From Macrococcoides caseolyticum (GTDB lineage Bacteria > Bacillota > Bacilli > Staphylococcales > Staphylococcaceae): a stretch of DNA of 64,000 nt. Position numbers and translations under genes: made by a program. Below are positions 35,206 through 45,871 of the stretch, piece after piece. The stretch is from the NCBI RefSeq assembly GCF_002902665.1, contig NZ_PPRM01000042.1, positions 13,922 through 77,921 of the forward strand, in the 5' to 3' direction. Below the pieces are notes generated by a model. That model made no database searches, had not been told where the DNA came from, and saw nothing but the letters and a program-made list of their open reading frames with translations. Each line of letters starts with the position of its first letter. Position 1 is the first letter of the stretch.

Positions 35206-36363
35206 ATGAGCGATAAAAAATTAACAGATGAACTTGTAAGCAACCCATTCGAAATGCAGAAAGAAATAATTCCTGAACAACAAGACAGTATTACATCGAC
35301 TTTTGATAATAGTGAGATGTCTATTGAAAAACGCGAACAAATCAATCAAATTAAAAATCAGCTTGTACCATTAGATAATGAAAAGCTCCTTCTTTATGGT
35401 GCAAACGCGCAACAGAAATTATCACAGTTCTCACATCAAATATTAGATGAGGTTCAAAGAAAAGATATTGGTTCTATCGGCAGTAACCTGGAACAGCTTA
35501 TGAAGAAGCTTAAAGAAGTTGATCCAGATGAAATACAGAATATCGATAAGAGTAAGGTGAAACGATTATTTAAACGTGTATCAAAATCTGTAAATGAACT
35601 TATTTCAAGATATCAATCTGTAGCGAGCCAGATTGACAGAATTTCTGTAGAACTCGATAACTCAAAGAATGTATTGATGCGCGATATACATATGCTGGAT
35701 CAGCTATACGATCAGAATAAGGCATATTTTGAAGCGATTGACATGTTCATTATCGCAGCAGAAGAAAAGAGAGATGAAATCAATAATAAACTGCTACCTG
35801 AACTTGAACAAAAAGCGATGCACGCAAATGATCAGATGATTGTCCAGGAAGTTAGTGATATGCGACATTATGTCAACAGACTCGATAAAAGAATCTATGA
35901 CCTTAAACTATCCAGACAAATTACACTGCAATCTGCGCCTCAAATCCGTATGATACAAGATGTTAACCAAACTTTGGCCGAGAAGATTCAAAGTTCAATT
36001 CTCACAAGTATTCCGTTATGGAAGAATCAGATGGCTATTGCAATGAGTCTGCTTCATCAGCAAAAGGCTTCTAAAGCACAGCAGCAAGTTACAAATACAA
36101 CAAATGAACTCCTGCTTAAAAATTCAGAGATGTTAAAGATGAATACCATTCGTACTGCTGAAGAAAATGAGCGTGGTATCGTTGAATTAGAAACATTAAA
36201 GATAACACAGCAAAATATAGTCGATACTATTCGTGAAACAATGCATATACAGGCAGAAGGAAAAGAAAAACGACGTAATGCCGAAATAGAGCTCAGCAAG
36301 ATGGAACAGGATTTAAAAACACAGCTTCTACAACTACAACAAGAACAAAACCAGAGATATTAA
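35206..36363 (+). CDS. TelA-family (toxic anion resistance) protein
   Basis: The 385-residue soluble protein is almost all helix and coiled coil (QKLSQFSHQILDEVQRKD, LDQLYDQNKAYFEAIDMFI, LLQLQQEQNQRY) and matches the TelA/KlaA family throughout. Family members are linked to tellurite and cell-envelope antibiotic tolerance. The start is 3 bp after the XpaC gene, with GAAGAGAGGAAATAACC upstream, so the pair is coupled. Confidence 0.85.
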   Translation: MSDKKLTDELVSNPFEMQKEIIPEQQDSITSTFDNSEMSIEKREQINQIKNQLVPLDNEKLLLYGANAQQKLSQFSHQILDEVQRKDIGSIGSNLEQLMKKLKEVDPDEIQNIDKSKVKRLFKRVSKSVNELISRYQSVASQIDRISVELDNSKNVLMRDIHMLDQLYDQNKAYFEAIDMFIIAAEEKRDEINNKLLPELEQKAMHANDQMIVQEVSDMRHYVNRLDKRIYDLKLSRQITLQSAPQIRMIQDVNQTLAEKIQSSILTSIPLWKNQMAIAMSLLHQQKASKAQQQVTNTTNELLLKNSEMLKMNTIRTAEENERGIVELETLKITQQNIVDTIRETMHIQAEGKEKRRNAEIELSKMEQDLKTQLLQLQQEQNQRY

Positions 36364-36374
36364 TCTCTGGTTTT
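36347..36374. terminator. Bidirectional terminator between telA and brnQ
   Basis: AAAACCAGAGAT (36347-36358) pairs with ATCTCTGGTTTT (36363-36374) around a 4-nt loop. The telA stop codon lies in the loop and right arm, and the brnQ stop is next to it. Confidence 0.85.
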
Positions 36375-36375
36375 G

Positions 36376-37704
36376 TTATGAATATACAATTTTTTCTTTA
36401 TCCTTACCAATTAAAAGGCCGATCACATAACCTACAATTGCAAATAATAACCATTCCATCGATTCCCCTTTAAGCGGTAAATGATCCATAAATGGTGCAA
36501 TCTGGAACTGACTTTGTAGTACAGATAGGATTGCAATAATCGTCACGATAAAGATTGGAATCTGCATTGCAAGCTGTGGAGTCGGAATAAACTTAGCTAA
36601 GAGCATTGTCAGTAAAAGTGTCATCGCAATTGGATATAGTACCAATAAGACAGGAATACTCATCGCGATTACTGAACTTAAACCTTGATTTGCTAAAACT
36701 AAGCTAAACAGGGTAAATACAACTGCATACATTTTATAGGATATTCTTGGGAATATTTCATGGAAATATTCTGATACAGCTACAACTAAACCTGTAGATG
36801 TCGTTAAACATGCAAGTGAGACGATAACACCGATCAATAGTTTCCCGAAAGTACCATATGTTGCATTTGCTACATGTGTTAATAGATAAGTTCCTAAATC
36901 AAGCTTGTTATTAGAAATAGTTGATAGCTCATCCTGTGTTAAATGATAATGACTGCCTATCCATCCTAATGAAACATAGATAAATCCTAATGCAATCGCA
37001 GCTATAATTCCTGAAAAAACAGTCTGTTTAAATAATCCTGTTTCCTTTGTGATACCCTTCCCTTTGATCGCTGAAATAACGATTACACTGAACGCAATTG
37101 CCGCAATGGCATCCATTGTATTATACCCATTTGTAAACCCGCTGAAGAAACTATGCGAATTATCAGTATAAATACTGCTATCAGCGGTTACTGGAGATTC
37201 ACCAGACAGTAACATAAACCCTTTAATAACTAATGCAATAATTGAAACCAGCAATAATGGTGTTAATATAGAACCGATTCTATCCACCATCTTAGAAGGG
37301 TTAATCGATAACCATAAAGTGATTCCAAAATAGATTAAAGTGAAAATAAATAAAGACAAAGCTGATGGTTTATCTAAAAATGGTACAATTGCCATCTCGT
37401 AAGAAGTAGCACCCGTACGAGGAATTGCAAATAGCGGACCAATCGTTAAATAAATTGCAACTAAAAAGATGACACCGAATGTGGGATTAATCTTATTTAA
37501 TGCACCTTTATACCCACCCTCATCTAAAGATCCTACAATAATACCCAATAAAGGTAATCCTACTCCAGTTATCACGAAACCTAATATAGCTGGCCAGAAG
37601 AACTGTCCGCTAGAAAAACCTAAATTTGGAGGGAAGATTAAGTTTCCTGCGCCAAAAAATATTGCAAATAGCATAAAACCCACAATCCAAGTGTTCTTAT
37701 TCAT
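36376..37704 (-). CDS. brnQ: Branched-chain amino acid transport system II carrier protein
   Basis: The 442-residue LIV-II family symporter has about 12 membrane segments, starting NTWIVGFMLFAIFFGAGNLIFPPNLGF (the conserved FGAGNLIFPP) and with AIPRTGATSYE. It takes up leucine, isoleucine and valine with a cation. AGGAGG precedes ATG 37704. No T-box or other leader structure is visible in the 84-bp gap upstream. Confidence 0.93.
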   Translation of the reverse strand: MNKNTWIVGFMLFAIFFGAGNLIFPPNLGFSSGQFFWPAILGFVITGVGLPLLGIIVGSLDEGGYKGALNKINPTFGVIFLVAIYLTIGPLFAIPRTGATSYEMAIVPFLDKPSALSLFIFTLIYFGITLWLSINPSKMVDRIGSILTPLLLVSIIALVIKGFMLLSGESPVTADSSIYTDNSHSFFSGFTNGYNTMDAIAAIAFSVIVISAIKGKGITKETGLFKQTVFSGIIAAIALGFIYVSLGWIGSHYHLTQDELSTISNNKLDLGTYLLTHVANATYGTFGKLLIGVIVSLACLTTSTGLVVAVSEYFHEIFPRISYKMYAVVFTLFSLVLANQGLSSVIAMSIPVLLVLYPIAMTLLLTMLLAKFIPTPQLAMQIPIFIVTIIAILSVLQSQFQIAPFMDHLPLKGESMEWLLFAIVGYVIGLLIGKDKEKIVYS

Positions 37705-37788
37705 ATAATACCTCCTATCGATTAATAAAAATTATAATAACACTTTAAACCGTTGAAAACAAGCAAATTTTTATATTTTCTGAATATT

Positions 37789-39630
37789 TCAAAATTGTTT
37801 CATGCTTTGCAGTAATAACGTTTTTAGTAATGGCTGAATGATGCTCGGTAATTTTTCCACTCCTTCAACAAAAATACAGTAATCATTATAGATATTACGT
37901 ACAGTTGCACGTGTATTATCATCTATAACTGACTGACTCAAAAATATATTGATGACATATATATTTTCTTTTCTGAGAGCAACAACGGCATCGTGTGTAT
38001 CAATAATTCCATTCGATTCATAATCAAATGCAGATGGCTCACCATCTGAAAATACAATTAAAAACTTCTGTTTTTCATTTCTTTGCTTCAGCATCTGGCC
38101 AGCAACCCTAATTGCAAGTCCATCTCGATTATCTTCTCCATTTTTAAAACTGACAATATTTGCTGAGTAACTATCATTTAATGCATGTTCATAAGGAATG
38201 ATATGTTCAAAATAATTCGGTTGACTATATTGATCCGCTTCAAATCCATCTTCACTGAATGCAATAATTTCATGATTTATCATAAGCTGCATGAGTGTCT
38301 CATGAAATAACACAATCCCTTTCATCGTTTCTACCATTTTATCTTCCATGCTGTAAGAAGCATCAACAAGCAGCATAAATGTAGCATCGAGTTTGTAGGA
38401 CGCCTGATCTTCTTTATAGAATACACGTCTTTTATCATCCAGGAACCAGTTAGTAAGTTTGCGACTTAGCTTCCCTTTGCTTAAATTCATACGGGCAGAT
38501 GTCTGTTCATGCTCAATACTTTTATTAATCACATTTACTAAAGATTTTATTTCTTTGTTTACTTCATCTTTGTACAAATTGTATGTCAATCTGCTAGACT
38601 CATTCTGTTCGCTGTTTTTCCATATAATTTCAGTATATTTATTCTCTTCTCCGACATACTCACTAATATCATTACCGTGAGCATCTACTTGAGGAGGCGA
38701 TGCTTTTCCTTTAGCCATCAACATCTCTGTGATGTCATCACTTGCATCCCCTTGCCTGTCATTCTCTTTAATATTGTTACTGTTTGATCCTTCTGTCACT
38801 TCTGTTTCCAGATAAGCACCGTTCTCTGTCTTTATATCTTTTTGTTTCGTCTGAACATGCTCAGAAGCTTCCATATCATCAACATCCTGATGCGCTTTAT
38901 CCATATTGGCCTTCTTATAGGCACGTGCATTCATAAAGGCATTTTTAGGGATATGATAATATTCATTGAGCATATCCTGATGGATGACCTGCTCTAATAT
39001 ATAATAAACTCTATTTGCAAGATTCATACTGTCATATGTATCCTTAAGTGTAAATGCATCTTGCAATGCGAGCTGCATAGCAAGTTCAGTTTCAGGCTTA
39101 TAGTATGATGTAAATGACAATGCATTTTCCATAAGTAATGCATGCTCAACTTGTAAAAATAATTCATCCGTAGGCATTGCCTTTGTTCTATAAAAATCAA
39201 TCTGCCCCTCATTATCTTTCACTTTTTCTTTTACACGTACATCAAAGAATTTATTTGTAAATGGGCGACTTTGTCTGATAAGGTGCATCAATCGGTATTC
39301 TTCAATCATCATGAATAACTGCTGAAATAATGATGGATACTGTACATCTTCTTCGATAATCTCTTTTACAGCATCAAGTGCTATATATTGAAATCCATAG
39401 GCATATAGTATACAGTCACTCTTTAATAATTTTATAACTTCATCTTCTTTACGATGTTTCCATTTAAATGATACATTAATCGTATTTTCAACCAGATCAT
39501 AATAGGCAAATTTCTGAAAACCAACTTTCACTTCATTATCTTCGAGCAACAATTGCGCAAGGTCTGTTAATGTCATAATTAATGAAGGATCAACAACTTC
39601 ATCATTAAAAAGTATAAACTTTTCACTCAT
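37789..39630 (-). CDS. VWA-domain protein, CobT/NorD-like partner of MoxR ATPase
   Basis: The 613-residue protein has a long N-terminal region with no clear motif, an acidic low-complexity middle (about 260-330) and a C-terminal von Willebrand A domain. Its MIDAS is LLVDASYSMEDKM (DxSxS near residue 436) and it has VFSDGEPSAFDYES. VWA proteins paired with MoxR ATPases help insert metals or assemble protein complexes; the client here is not evident. It begins at the stop of the ATPase gene, so the two are coupled. Confidence 0.8.
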   Translation of the reverse strand: MSEKFILFNDEVVDPSLIMTLTDLAQLLLEDNEVKVGFQKFAYYDLVENTINVSFKWKHRKEDEVIKLLKSDCILYAYGFQYIALDAVKEIIEEDVQYPSLFQQLFMMIEEYRLMHLIRQSRPFTNKFFDVRVKEKVKDNEGQIDFYRTKAMPTDELFLQVEHALLMENALSFTSYYKPETELAMQLALQDAFTLKDTYDSMNLANRVYYILEQVIHQDMLNEYYHIPKNAFMNARAYKKANMDKAHQDVDDMEASEHVQTKQKDIKTENGAYLETEVTEGSNSNNIKENDRQGDASDDITEMLMAKGKASPPQVDAHGNDISEYVGEENKYTEIIWKNSEQNESSRLTYNLYKDEVNKEIKSLVNVINKSIEHEQTSARMNLSKGKLSRKLTNWFLDDKRRVFYKEDQASYKLDATFMLLVDASYSMEDKMVETMKGIVLFHETLMQLMINHEIIAFSEDGFEADQYSQPNYFEHIIPYEHALNDSYSANIVSFKNGEDNRDGLAIRVAGQMLKQRNEKQKFLIVFSDGEPSAFDYESNGIIDTHDAVVALRKENIYVINIFLSQSVIDDNTRATVRNIYNDYCIFVEGVEKLPSIIQPLLKTLLLQSMKQF

Positions 39631-40415
39631 TAGAAATTCAGTTCCAGTGCATTTTGAATCGCATTCTGTTCTCGCTCATCATCTAATTTGTCAATGATAG
39701 CTCGTTTTGCTGCACGCTCGACTGGCATCACCGTCGTTAGATCACAAAAATCTAGTAACGCACGTATTGAGCTCGCTTCTTCACTAATTTGACCTTGGCT
39801 CGCCATTGTAATTAAATCATGGTTAAACTTTATAATCTGATCGATTAACTGCTCATTTTGAAGTAATGTCTGCTCTTTGATCACAGCTTTTAATATGTCA
39901 CCAGAAATATAATCCATATCTATCACAACAAATCGATTTTTCAATGCTTCGTTCATCGGTAATGTCCCTACATAACCGACATTAATCGCAGCGATAACCT
40001 TAAAGTTTTCATGAGCTGTAATCACTTCCCCTGTAAAAGGATTCGTAATCGTCTTACGGTAATCAAGAACACCATTTAAAATCGGTAATGTTTCAGGTTT
40101 TGCCATGTTGATTTCGTCGATATAAAGAATATTACCTTCTCGCATCGCTTCAAGCACTGGCCCATCAACAAAGATGATTTGGCTTTCTCCATCTATATTT
40201 TCAATGGTCTTATATCCTAATAAGCTTTCTGCATCCAGATCGACAGAACAGTTAATGCTATTCATCTTTAAATTTAATTCATTCCCTAAAGTTTCAGCTA
40301 ACTTTGTTTTACCTGATCCTGTCGGACCTTTTAACAGTACATTTTTCTTCAGCTTCAACATCGTTAATGTATCTTCTTTTATACTCGTATCACTATTTTG
40401 ATATTTAATCATCAT
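39630..40415 (-). CDS. MoxR-family AAA+ ATPase
   Basis: The protein of about 261 residues has Walker [16 protein letters not shown] (about 31-45), Walker [14 protein letters not shown], sensor region [13 protein letters not shown] and arginine-finger segment [14 protein letters not shown], typical of MoxR/NorQ/CbbQ ATPases. It acts with the downstream VWA protein. AAAGG lies 6 nt before ATG 40415; an ATG at 40421 overlaps that site and 40412 is also possible. Confidence 0.85.
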   Translation of the reverse strand: MMIKYQNSDTSIKEDTLTMLKLKKNVLLKGPTGSGKTKLAETLGNELNLKMNSINCSVDLDAESLLGYKTIENIDGESQIIFVDGPVLEAMREGNILYIDEINMAKPETLPILNGVLDYRKTITNPFTGEVITAHENFKVIAAINVGYVGTLPMNEALKNRFVVIDMDYISGDILKAVIKEQTLLQNEQLIDQIIKFNHDLITMASQGQISEEASSIRALLDFCDLTTVMPVERAAKRAIIDKLDDEREQNAIQNALELNF

Positions 40416-40443
40416 ATTCATCCTTTCAAATTATCCAATAAAA

Positions 40444-40467
40444 AATAGAGGATTTGCATCCTCTATT
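40444..40467 (-). terminator. Terminator after the DUF6501 gene
   Basis: AATAGAGGAT (40444-40453) pairs with ATCCTCTATT (40458-40467). On the minus strand a T-rich run follows. The 100 bp between it and the DUF6501 gene hold nothing I can support. Confidence 0.75.
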
Positions 40468-40570
40468 ATACTATATTGTATCCTTTTATTAAACGGGACT
40501 GTACTATACCTGAATATTGCAGTACAAATAAATTAATCAGCTGTATCACCTCTATTATCTGTCTGTATTA

Positions 40571-40774
40571 CTATACTTCCTTAAAGTAATCTTTATAGTA
40601 GCCGCCTATCTTACCACTATTATCTCTAATATGATAATACTCTTCTGTTTCATTGACAACATCATAAACTTTTCCGATAGTCAGCATATCACTCACTTTA
40701 TATTTTTTTGCATCTACATTTATTACTTCAACGTGCTTAATCGCTTCTTTATTATGCCATTCTTCATGTAACAT
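40571..40774 (-). CDS. DUF6501 small conserved protein
   Basis: The 67-residue protein (MLHEEWHNKEAIKHVEVINVDAKKY...GKVYDVVNETEEYYHIRDNSGKIGGYYKDYF) matches the small Bacillales family now called DUF6501. It probably has a small beta-barrel fold; its function is unknown. ATG 40774 lies 7 nt after AAAGGAG. Confidence 0.75.
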   Translation of the reverse strand: MLHEEWHNKEAIKHVEVINVDAKKYKVSDMLTIGKVYDVVNETEEYYHIRDNSGKIGGYYKDYFKEV

Positions 40775-40815
40775 ATTCATTCTCCTTTTATGATAAAATT
40801 CATTCTATTTACAGC

Positions 40816-41667
40816 TTACAAATTAAAGTCAGGCTTTGTACTTAATTCAAATACAATTCCGCATGGATCTTTAAAGAAGAGTGTCTTATAAAATTTACGA
40901 TCACTAATCTCTGAATGTGCGATATTAATGGATTCCAGTCGTTTCTTATATTCAGACAATACTTCTTCGGTTACTGACAATCCAACCTGCTCAATATTCG
41001 CTGAGTGTTTCTTTTTTGATACAGCACCTTGGACGACATGGATTTCTCCACCACTACCTCCATCACCTGAAGTAAACACTTGAACACCATTACCATGTGC
41101 TGCTAGCTGATAACTAGATGTGTGCTTTAAGTCTAATACTTGTGTCAGTATACTGGATGTTAACAATTGTTCTGAAACATTAATCAGAACTGGTCCTAAA
41201 CCAAGAATTTGATGAATTGCATCTACATTACTGTCATCATCAGGCTCACCTAACGGAATTCCTTTATTATGTTCATCAGAAATGAGGTATACGCATCTGC
41301 CATCACAGTCGTAAAATGGTAATGCATGCCTGCCATTTAACTTAATAACGGTATCATACTTGATATTCATTTCATCAAAACGGAGTTTAAATACATAGAG
41401 GCTATAGTCCGTTGGTACTCTGAGTGAATAGGCATAAATTTCATCAGTTGTATATTTAATAGATAAAGGGTTCGCAACTTCTATTACAGACAGTAATGTT
41501 CCTGCATTTCCCTTATTGTCACCGAAATATAAGTTTTTCATCGCCGTATTTTCTATATTCTCAGTTTCCTTAAGTAGTTTAAGTCCAAGCACCTTATTGT
41601 AGAATGTATAAAATCGCTGTATATCATGCGTAATGACCGTAACATGATGTAATCCATTCGTCTGCAT
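40816..41667 (-). CDS. VOC superfamily protein, ring-cleaving dioxygenase/glyoxalase-like
   Basis: The 283-residue protein has two VOC modules. The first starts GLHHVTVITHDIQRFYTFYNKVLGLKL and the second ends DPCGIVFELSTKPDF. Metal ligands would be His in LHHVT and Glu near FELST. Relatives include catechol-2,3-dioxygenases and the MhqO/MhqA quinone-detoxification dioxygenases. GGAGG lies 5 nt before ATG 41667. A large palindrome covers its likely promoter, suggesting repression and induction by a small molecule. Confidence 0.8.
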   Translation of the reverse strand: MQTNGLHHVTVITHDIQRFYTFYNKVLGLKLLKETENIENTAMKNLYFGDNKGNAGTLLSVIEVANPLSIKYTTDEIYAYSLRVPTDYSLYVFKLRFDEMNIKYDTVIKLNGRHALPFYDCDGRCVYLISDEHNKGIPLGEPDDDSNVDAIHQILGLGPVLINVSEQLLTSSILTQVLDLKHTSSYQLAAHGNGVQVFTSGDGGSGGEIHVVQGAVSKKKHSANIEQVGLSVTEEVLSEYKKRLESINIAHSEISDRKFYKTLFFKDPCGIVFELSTKPDFNL

Positions 41668-41689
41668 ATAAACCTCCAAAAAAAAATAA

Positions 41690-41723
41690 GTCCACTATAC
41701 ATATTATACAATGTATAGTGGAC
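41690..41723 (-). promoter_or_regulatory. 13-bp inverted repeat: odhB terminator and/or operator with embedded promoter
   Basis: GTCCACTATACAT (41690-41702) is perfectly complementary to 41711-41723 with an 8-bp centre. On the minus strand it follows odhB and is followed by TTATTTTTTTTT, which makes a good terminator. The centre and right arm also give TATAAT on the minus strand, with TTTACG 18 nt upstream: a promoter for the VOC gene wrapped in a palindrome that a regulator could bind. Confidence 0.75.
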
Positions 41724-41738
41724 GAACGTAAATCAATA

Positions 41739-42986
41739 TTAGCTTTCAAGCAATAAATCTTCAGGGCTTTCGATCAGCTCTTTTATTGTCTTTAAGAATC
41801 CAACAGCTTCTTTACCGTCGATGATTCTATGATCGTAGCTTAATGCGATATACATCATCGGACGATTTTCCATACGTTCTTTATCAATTGCAACAGGTCG
41901 AGTAACAATCGAATGCATTCCTAAAATAGCTGCTTGTGTTCCGTTAATGATTGGCGTAGACATCAATGAACCGAATACACCACCATTTGTGATTGTAAAT
42001 GAACCACCCATCATATCATCTAAGGATAGTTTCTTATCTCTCGCTTTGACGGCAAGATCATAGATACTTCCTTCTATTTCAGCGAAGTTCTTCTTATCAC
42101 AATCACGAACGACGGGTACTACTAATCCTTCTTCAGTAGAAACAGCGACACCAATATCATAGAATTGCTTTAAGATTAAGTCATCTCCATCAATTTCAGC
42201 ATTTACAGCAGGATATTTCTTAAGTGCTGCTACAACAGCTTTCGTAAAGAATGACATAAATCCTAGACGCGTTCCATTATGACCTTCCTGAAACTTATCT
42301 TTTTTGCGCTTACGAAGTTCCATAACATTCGTCATATCTACTTCGTTGAAGGTCGTTAACATCGCAGTATTGTTAGATACTTCCAACAATTTCTTTGCGA
42401 TAGTCTGACGACGACGAGACATCTTTTCTCTTATTACGGGTTTCTCCGGATTAGATGCCGTTTGTTTTGGTGCCTCTGGTTTTTGTTCCGCTGCTGATTG
42501 AGAAGGTGCTGATTGTGAATTTTTAACATCATGCGAACGAATAAGTCCTCGTGGATCCTTACTATTTACATCACTTAAATCGATACCATTTTCACGTGCA
42601 TAGCGTCGTGCAGACGGTGTAGCTACGATGCGTTCGGATGAACTATCAACAGCTCCAGCTTCCTCCTCAGACTTTACTTCTTTATGGTCTGACGGCTCTT
42701 CAGGTGCTGATGTTTCTTGCTGAGATGCATCATTGGTAGCTTTTTGTGTTCCCCCAGCTTCAACAATTGCAATAACTGAACCTACTTCAACTGTATCACC
42801 TTCAGCAGCTTTAAGCTCTGTAACAACCCCCGCTTCTTCTGAGATAACTTCAACATTCACTTTATCTGTTTCAAGTTCTACGATATTTTCGCCTTTTTCA
42901 ACACTATCTCCAACTTGTTTGAACCAAGTCGAGATCGTACCTTCTGTAATTGATTCTGCTAATTCTGGAACTCTGATTTCAGCCAA
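41739..42986 (-). CDS. odhB: 2-oxoglutarate dehydrogenase E2, dihydrolipoyl succinyltransferase
   Basis: The 415-residue protein has an N-terminal lipoyl domain with lipoylation Lys in [11 protein letters not shown] (near 43), a Pro/Ala/Gln-rich linker, a peripheral-subunit-binding domain ([20 protein letters not shown], about 117-136) and a C-terminal catalytic domain ending in [16 protein letters not shown]. It transfers the succinyl group to CoA in the TCA cycle. It follows odhA by 13 bp. Confidence 0.95.
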   Translation of the reverse strand: MAEIRVPELAESITEGTISTWFKQVGDSVEKGENIVELETDKVNVEVISEEAGVVTELKAAEGDTVEVGSVIAIVEAGGTQKATNDASQQETSAPEEPSDHKEVKSEEEAGAVDSSSERIVATPSARRYARENGIDLSDVNSKDPRGLIRSHDVKNSQSAPSQSAAEQKPEAPKQTASNPEKPVIREKMSRRRQTIAKKLLEVSNNTAMLTTFNEVDMTNVMELRKRKKDKFQEGHNGTRLGFMSFFTKAVVAALKKYPAVNAEIDGDDLILKQFYDIGVAVSTEEGLVVPVVRDCDKKNFAEIEGSIYDLAVKARDKKLSLDDMMGGSFTITNGGVFGSLMSTPIINGTQAAILGMHSIVTRPVAIDKERMENRPMMYIALSYDHRIIDGKEAVGFLKTIKELIESPEDLLLES

Positions 42987-42999
42987 TTTAATTTCCCCC

Positions 43000-45777
43000 T
43001 TAAATGTTTAACGCTTCGCTAATAAGTTTTGATTGTACGATTTTATGAATTTCATTATCACCTTCAGCTGGTGCTGCACGATGTGGTCGCCCATAATATG
43101 ATAATTTTACCTTAGCAGGCTTAATGTTATTTAATAATGGATAAATATAATGCCATGAACCTTGATTCTTCGGTTCTTCCTGTACGAAACCGATTTCTGT
43201 TAATCCTTTTAGATCATCTATAATCGCCTTAATATCTTGTTCTGGGAACGGATAAATCTGCTCAAGGCGAATGACATGAACTTCGTCATTTGGATTTTTA
43301 GTAAGCTCTGTCATAAGGTCCACAGCAACCTTACCACTTGCAATCAATAATTTCTTAACTTTTGTCTTCTTGTATTCACTAGAAATAATCGCTTTAAAGC
43401 CGCCTTCAGTGAACTTCTCAATCGTATCAGAAACAAAATTATTACGTAACAAGCTTTTTGGACTCATAATTACAAGAGGACGCATTCTGTCTGTTCCTAA
43501 ATATTGAGCTTGACGTCTTAATAAATGGAAATAGTTTGCCGTGCTCGATAGATTCGCAACTGTCCAGTTGTGTTCAGCAGCTAATTGTAAGAATCGCTCC
43601 AATCTAGCAGAAGAGTGCTCTGGACCTTGTCCTTCATATGCATGTGGCAGCAATAACGTAAGTCCACTTTTCTCTCCCCATTTTGCTTCGGCACTACTAA
43701 TGAAATTATCAAAGATCATTTGCGCCATATTAGCAAAGTCGCCATACTGCGCTTCCCAAACCGTTAAAGCTTTATTGTTTTGCAGGTTATATCCATATTC
43801 AAATCCAACAACGGCCGCTTCTGATAACGGTGAGTTGTGAATATCGAATGAACTTTGGGCACCTTCAATATGTTGTAAAGGAATATACTTATCACCGTTC
43901 TTAACATCATGGAGTACTGCATGACGGTGTGCAAATGTTCCACGTTCAGCATCCTGACCAGTATGTCGAACTGGATTACCATCTTGAATAATTGTTCCGT
44001 AAGCTAAAAGTTCAGCATGCCCCCAATCAACAAGACCATCTTTCGTAAATGGATCATTACGTCTTTCTAAAATCTTTTGCAGTTTATTGAATACACTAAA
44101 CTGTTCTGGAGTAGATAGCATGTCATCATTTAATTGTTTTAATTTTTCTAATGCGACACCTGTATCTAATTTTTCGTATCCAGCTTCAACAGCGTCCGGC
44201 ATTTTCATTTCGCTGTCGTTATTGACTGAAGATTTATCTATTGCATCATGTGCTGAACGAAGTCTAGAAGCCACATCTTCAAAGATTGCATTCATTTCAT
44301 CCTCAGTAATTACAGAAGCTTCGACCAGTGACTTACCATATAAAATCTCTATACTCGGATGACCTTTAACTTCTTTATACAGCATCGGATTTGTCACTGT
44401 AGGTTCATCCATTTCATTGTGTCCATATCGTCTGTAACCTACAAGATCGATAACGAAATCCTTATTGAACTTCTGTCGATAAGCCATCGCAACTTCAATC
44501 GCTTCAATACATGCCTCAAGATCATCGGCATTTACATGAATGATCGGCAAATCATAACCTTTAGCGACATCTGTGGCATATGTAGTAGAACGTGAATCAT
44601 AGGATTCTGTTGTAAAACCTACACGGTTATTTGTAATGATATGTAGTGATCCTCCAACTGAATACCCCTTAAGATTACTTAAGTTCATACTTTCAAAATT
44701 GATACCTTGACCTGGAAATGCTGCATCACCATGTATTAACACCGCAAGTGCTTTATTAAAATCTTGTTTTGGTTCATTGACTCCATCCGTAACTTCCTGT
44801 ACCGCTCTTGTCTTCCCTAGTACAACGGGCGCTACTATTTCAAGATGAGATGGATTGTTCGCTAAAGAAATCGTCTGCGTTTTACCAAAGCGTGTTGTTG
44901 TTTTTATACCACCTAGATGGTATTTAACATCCCCAGTCCATCCTTTTGTGACAACTAGTGAACCATCTTTAGGAAGGAACTTCATCGGATCAGTATGCAT
45001 AAATTCTGACAGCATCATTTCGTATGGCTTTTCAAGGATATGTGTCAGAACGTTTAATCGGCCACGATGTGCCATCCCTATTTCAATGTCCTGAATGTTA
45101 TTTTCACTGGCAAACTTTATAACATTCTCAAGCATTGGCACAAGCGCATCTACCCCTTCAATAGAGAAACGTTTTGCACCGACGAAATTCTTATGGATAT
45201 ACTTTTCAAAGCCTTCTACACGCGCGACGCTTTTAAGCAATTCAACTTTCTCTTCTTTACTGAAGTCTCTTTTTACCTTACTTTCAATCGTGGTTTTCAG
45301 CCACTCGCGTTCTTCACTATTGTTGATATGAGAAACTTCATAAGCAATCGGACCTTGATAAGTCTGCTGCATTTCAGTAATTGCTTCAAAAGCATTGTTC
45401 AATCTTTCTCCATAATGCTCAGAAACAAGAGACGCAGGTAATTGCTTTAATACTTCTTCAGAAAGTCCGAAATCTTCTATAGAAAGCTTGATATGCTGAT
45501 CACGCTTCGGTTTATATAATGGATAAATATCAGCTTTCAGATGCCCATACTGTCTGATATTATCGATAAGGCGCATCAATCTCTTAACGATGTCTGCGTC
45601 TGTACTACCCATTCCAGAATGCCCTGTACTACCCCTCTGAATATTAGAAAACAGTTCTTGTAGTTCATCAGAGACTGATGAAGGATCATTTTGATATTGA
45701 TCGAACATTTCGAGAAGTATTCCTAAATTTGTACCAAATCTAGGAGGTGCTTCTTCTAGGTTCTTACCTTTTGTCAT
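43000..45777 (-). CDS. odhA: 2-oxoglutarate dehydrogenase E1
   Basis: The 925-residue thiamine-diphosphate decarboxylase of the TCA cycle has [12 protein letters not shown], the TPP-binding GDAAFPGQG...[26 protein letters not shown], the ALLMENA-type [25 protein letters not shown] and [28 protein letters not shown] lies upstream of ATG 45777; the ATG 15 nt earlier overlaps that ribosome site. Transcribed with odhB. Confidence 0.95.
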   Translation of the reverse strand: MTKGKNLEEAPPRFGTNLGILLEMFDQYQNDPSSVSDELQELFSNIQRGSTGHSGMGSTDADIVKRLMRLIDNIRQYGHLKADIYPLYKPKRDQHIKLSIEDFGLSEEVLKQLPASLVSEHYGERLNNAFEAITEMQQTYQGPIAYEVSHINNSEEREWLKTTIESKVKRDFSKEEKVELLKSVARVEGFEKYIHKNFVGAKRFSIEGVDALVPMLENVIKFASENNIQDIEIGMAHRGRLNVLTHILEKPYEMMLSEFMHTDPMKFLPKDGSLVVTKGWTGDVKYHLGGIKTTTRFGKTQTISLANNPSHLEIVAPVVLGKTRAVQEVTDGVNEPKQDFNKALAVLIHGDAAFPGQGINFESMNLSNLKGYSVGGSLHIITNNRVGFTTESYDSRSTTYATDVAKGYDLPIIHVNADDLEACIEAIEVAMAYRQKFNKDFVIDLVGYRRYGHNEMDEPTVTNPMLYKEVKGHPSIEILYGKSLVEASVITEDEMNAIFEDVASRLRSAHDAIDKSSVNNDSEMKMPDAVEAGYEKLDTGVALEKLKQLNDDMLSTPEQFSVFNKLQKILERRNDPFTKDGLVDWGHAELLAYGTIIQDGNPVRHTGQDAERGTFAHRHAVLHDVKNGDKYIPLQHIEGAQSSFDIHNSPLSEAAVVGFEYGYNLQNNKALTVWEAQYGDFANMAQMIFDNFISSAEAKWGEKSGLTLLLPHAYEGQGPEHSSARLERFLQLAAEHNWTVANLSSTANYFHLLRRQAQYLGTDRMRPLVIMSPKSLLRNNFVSDTIEKFTEGGFKAIISSEYKKTKVKKLLIASGKVAVDLMTELTKNPNDEVHVIRLEQIYPFPEQDIKAIIDDLKGLTEIGFVQEEPKNQGSWHYIYPLLNNIKPAKVKLSYYGRPHRAAPAEGDNEIHKIVQSKLISEALNI

Positions 45778-45871
45778 GGTTCCACCCTCCATTTTTTATA
45801 AAACGTTTACATTTTCATTTTAACAAAGCAAAGTATGAAATTAAAGAGGTAAAACATAACTTTGTGAAATA

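Noticed and set aside
37705-37788. T-box or leader attenuator upstream of brnQ
   Set aside because: The 84-bp gap is too short and has no specifier or T-box sequence.
40467-40571. Short GTG-initiated minus-strand frame of about 27 codons after the DUF6501 gene
   Set aside because: There is no convincing ribosome site and the composition is random-looking.
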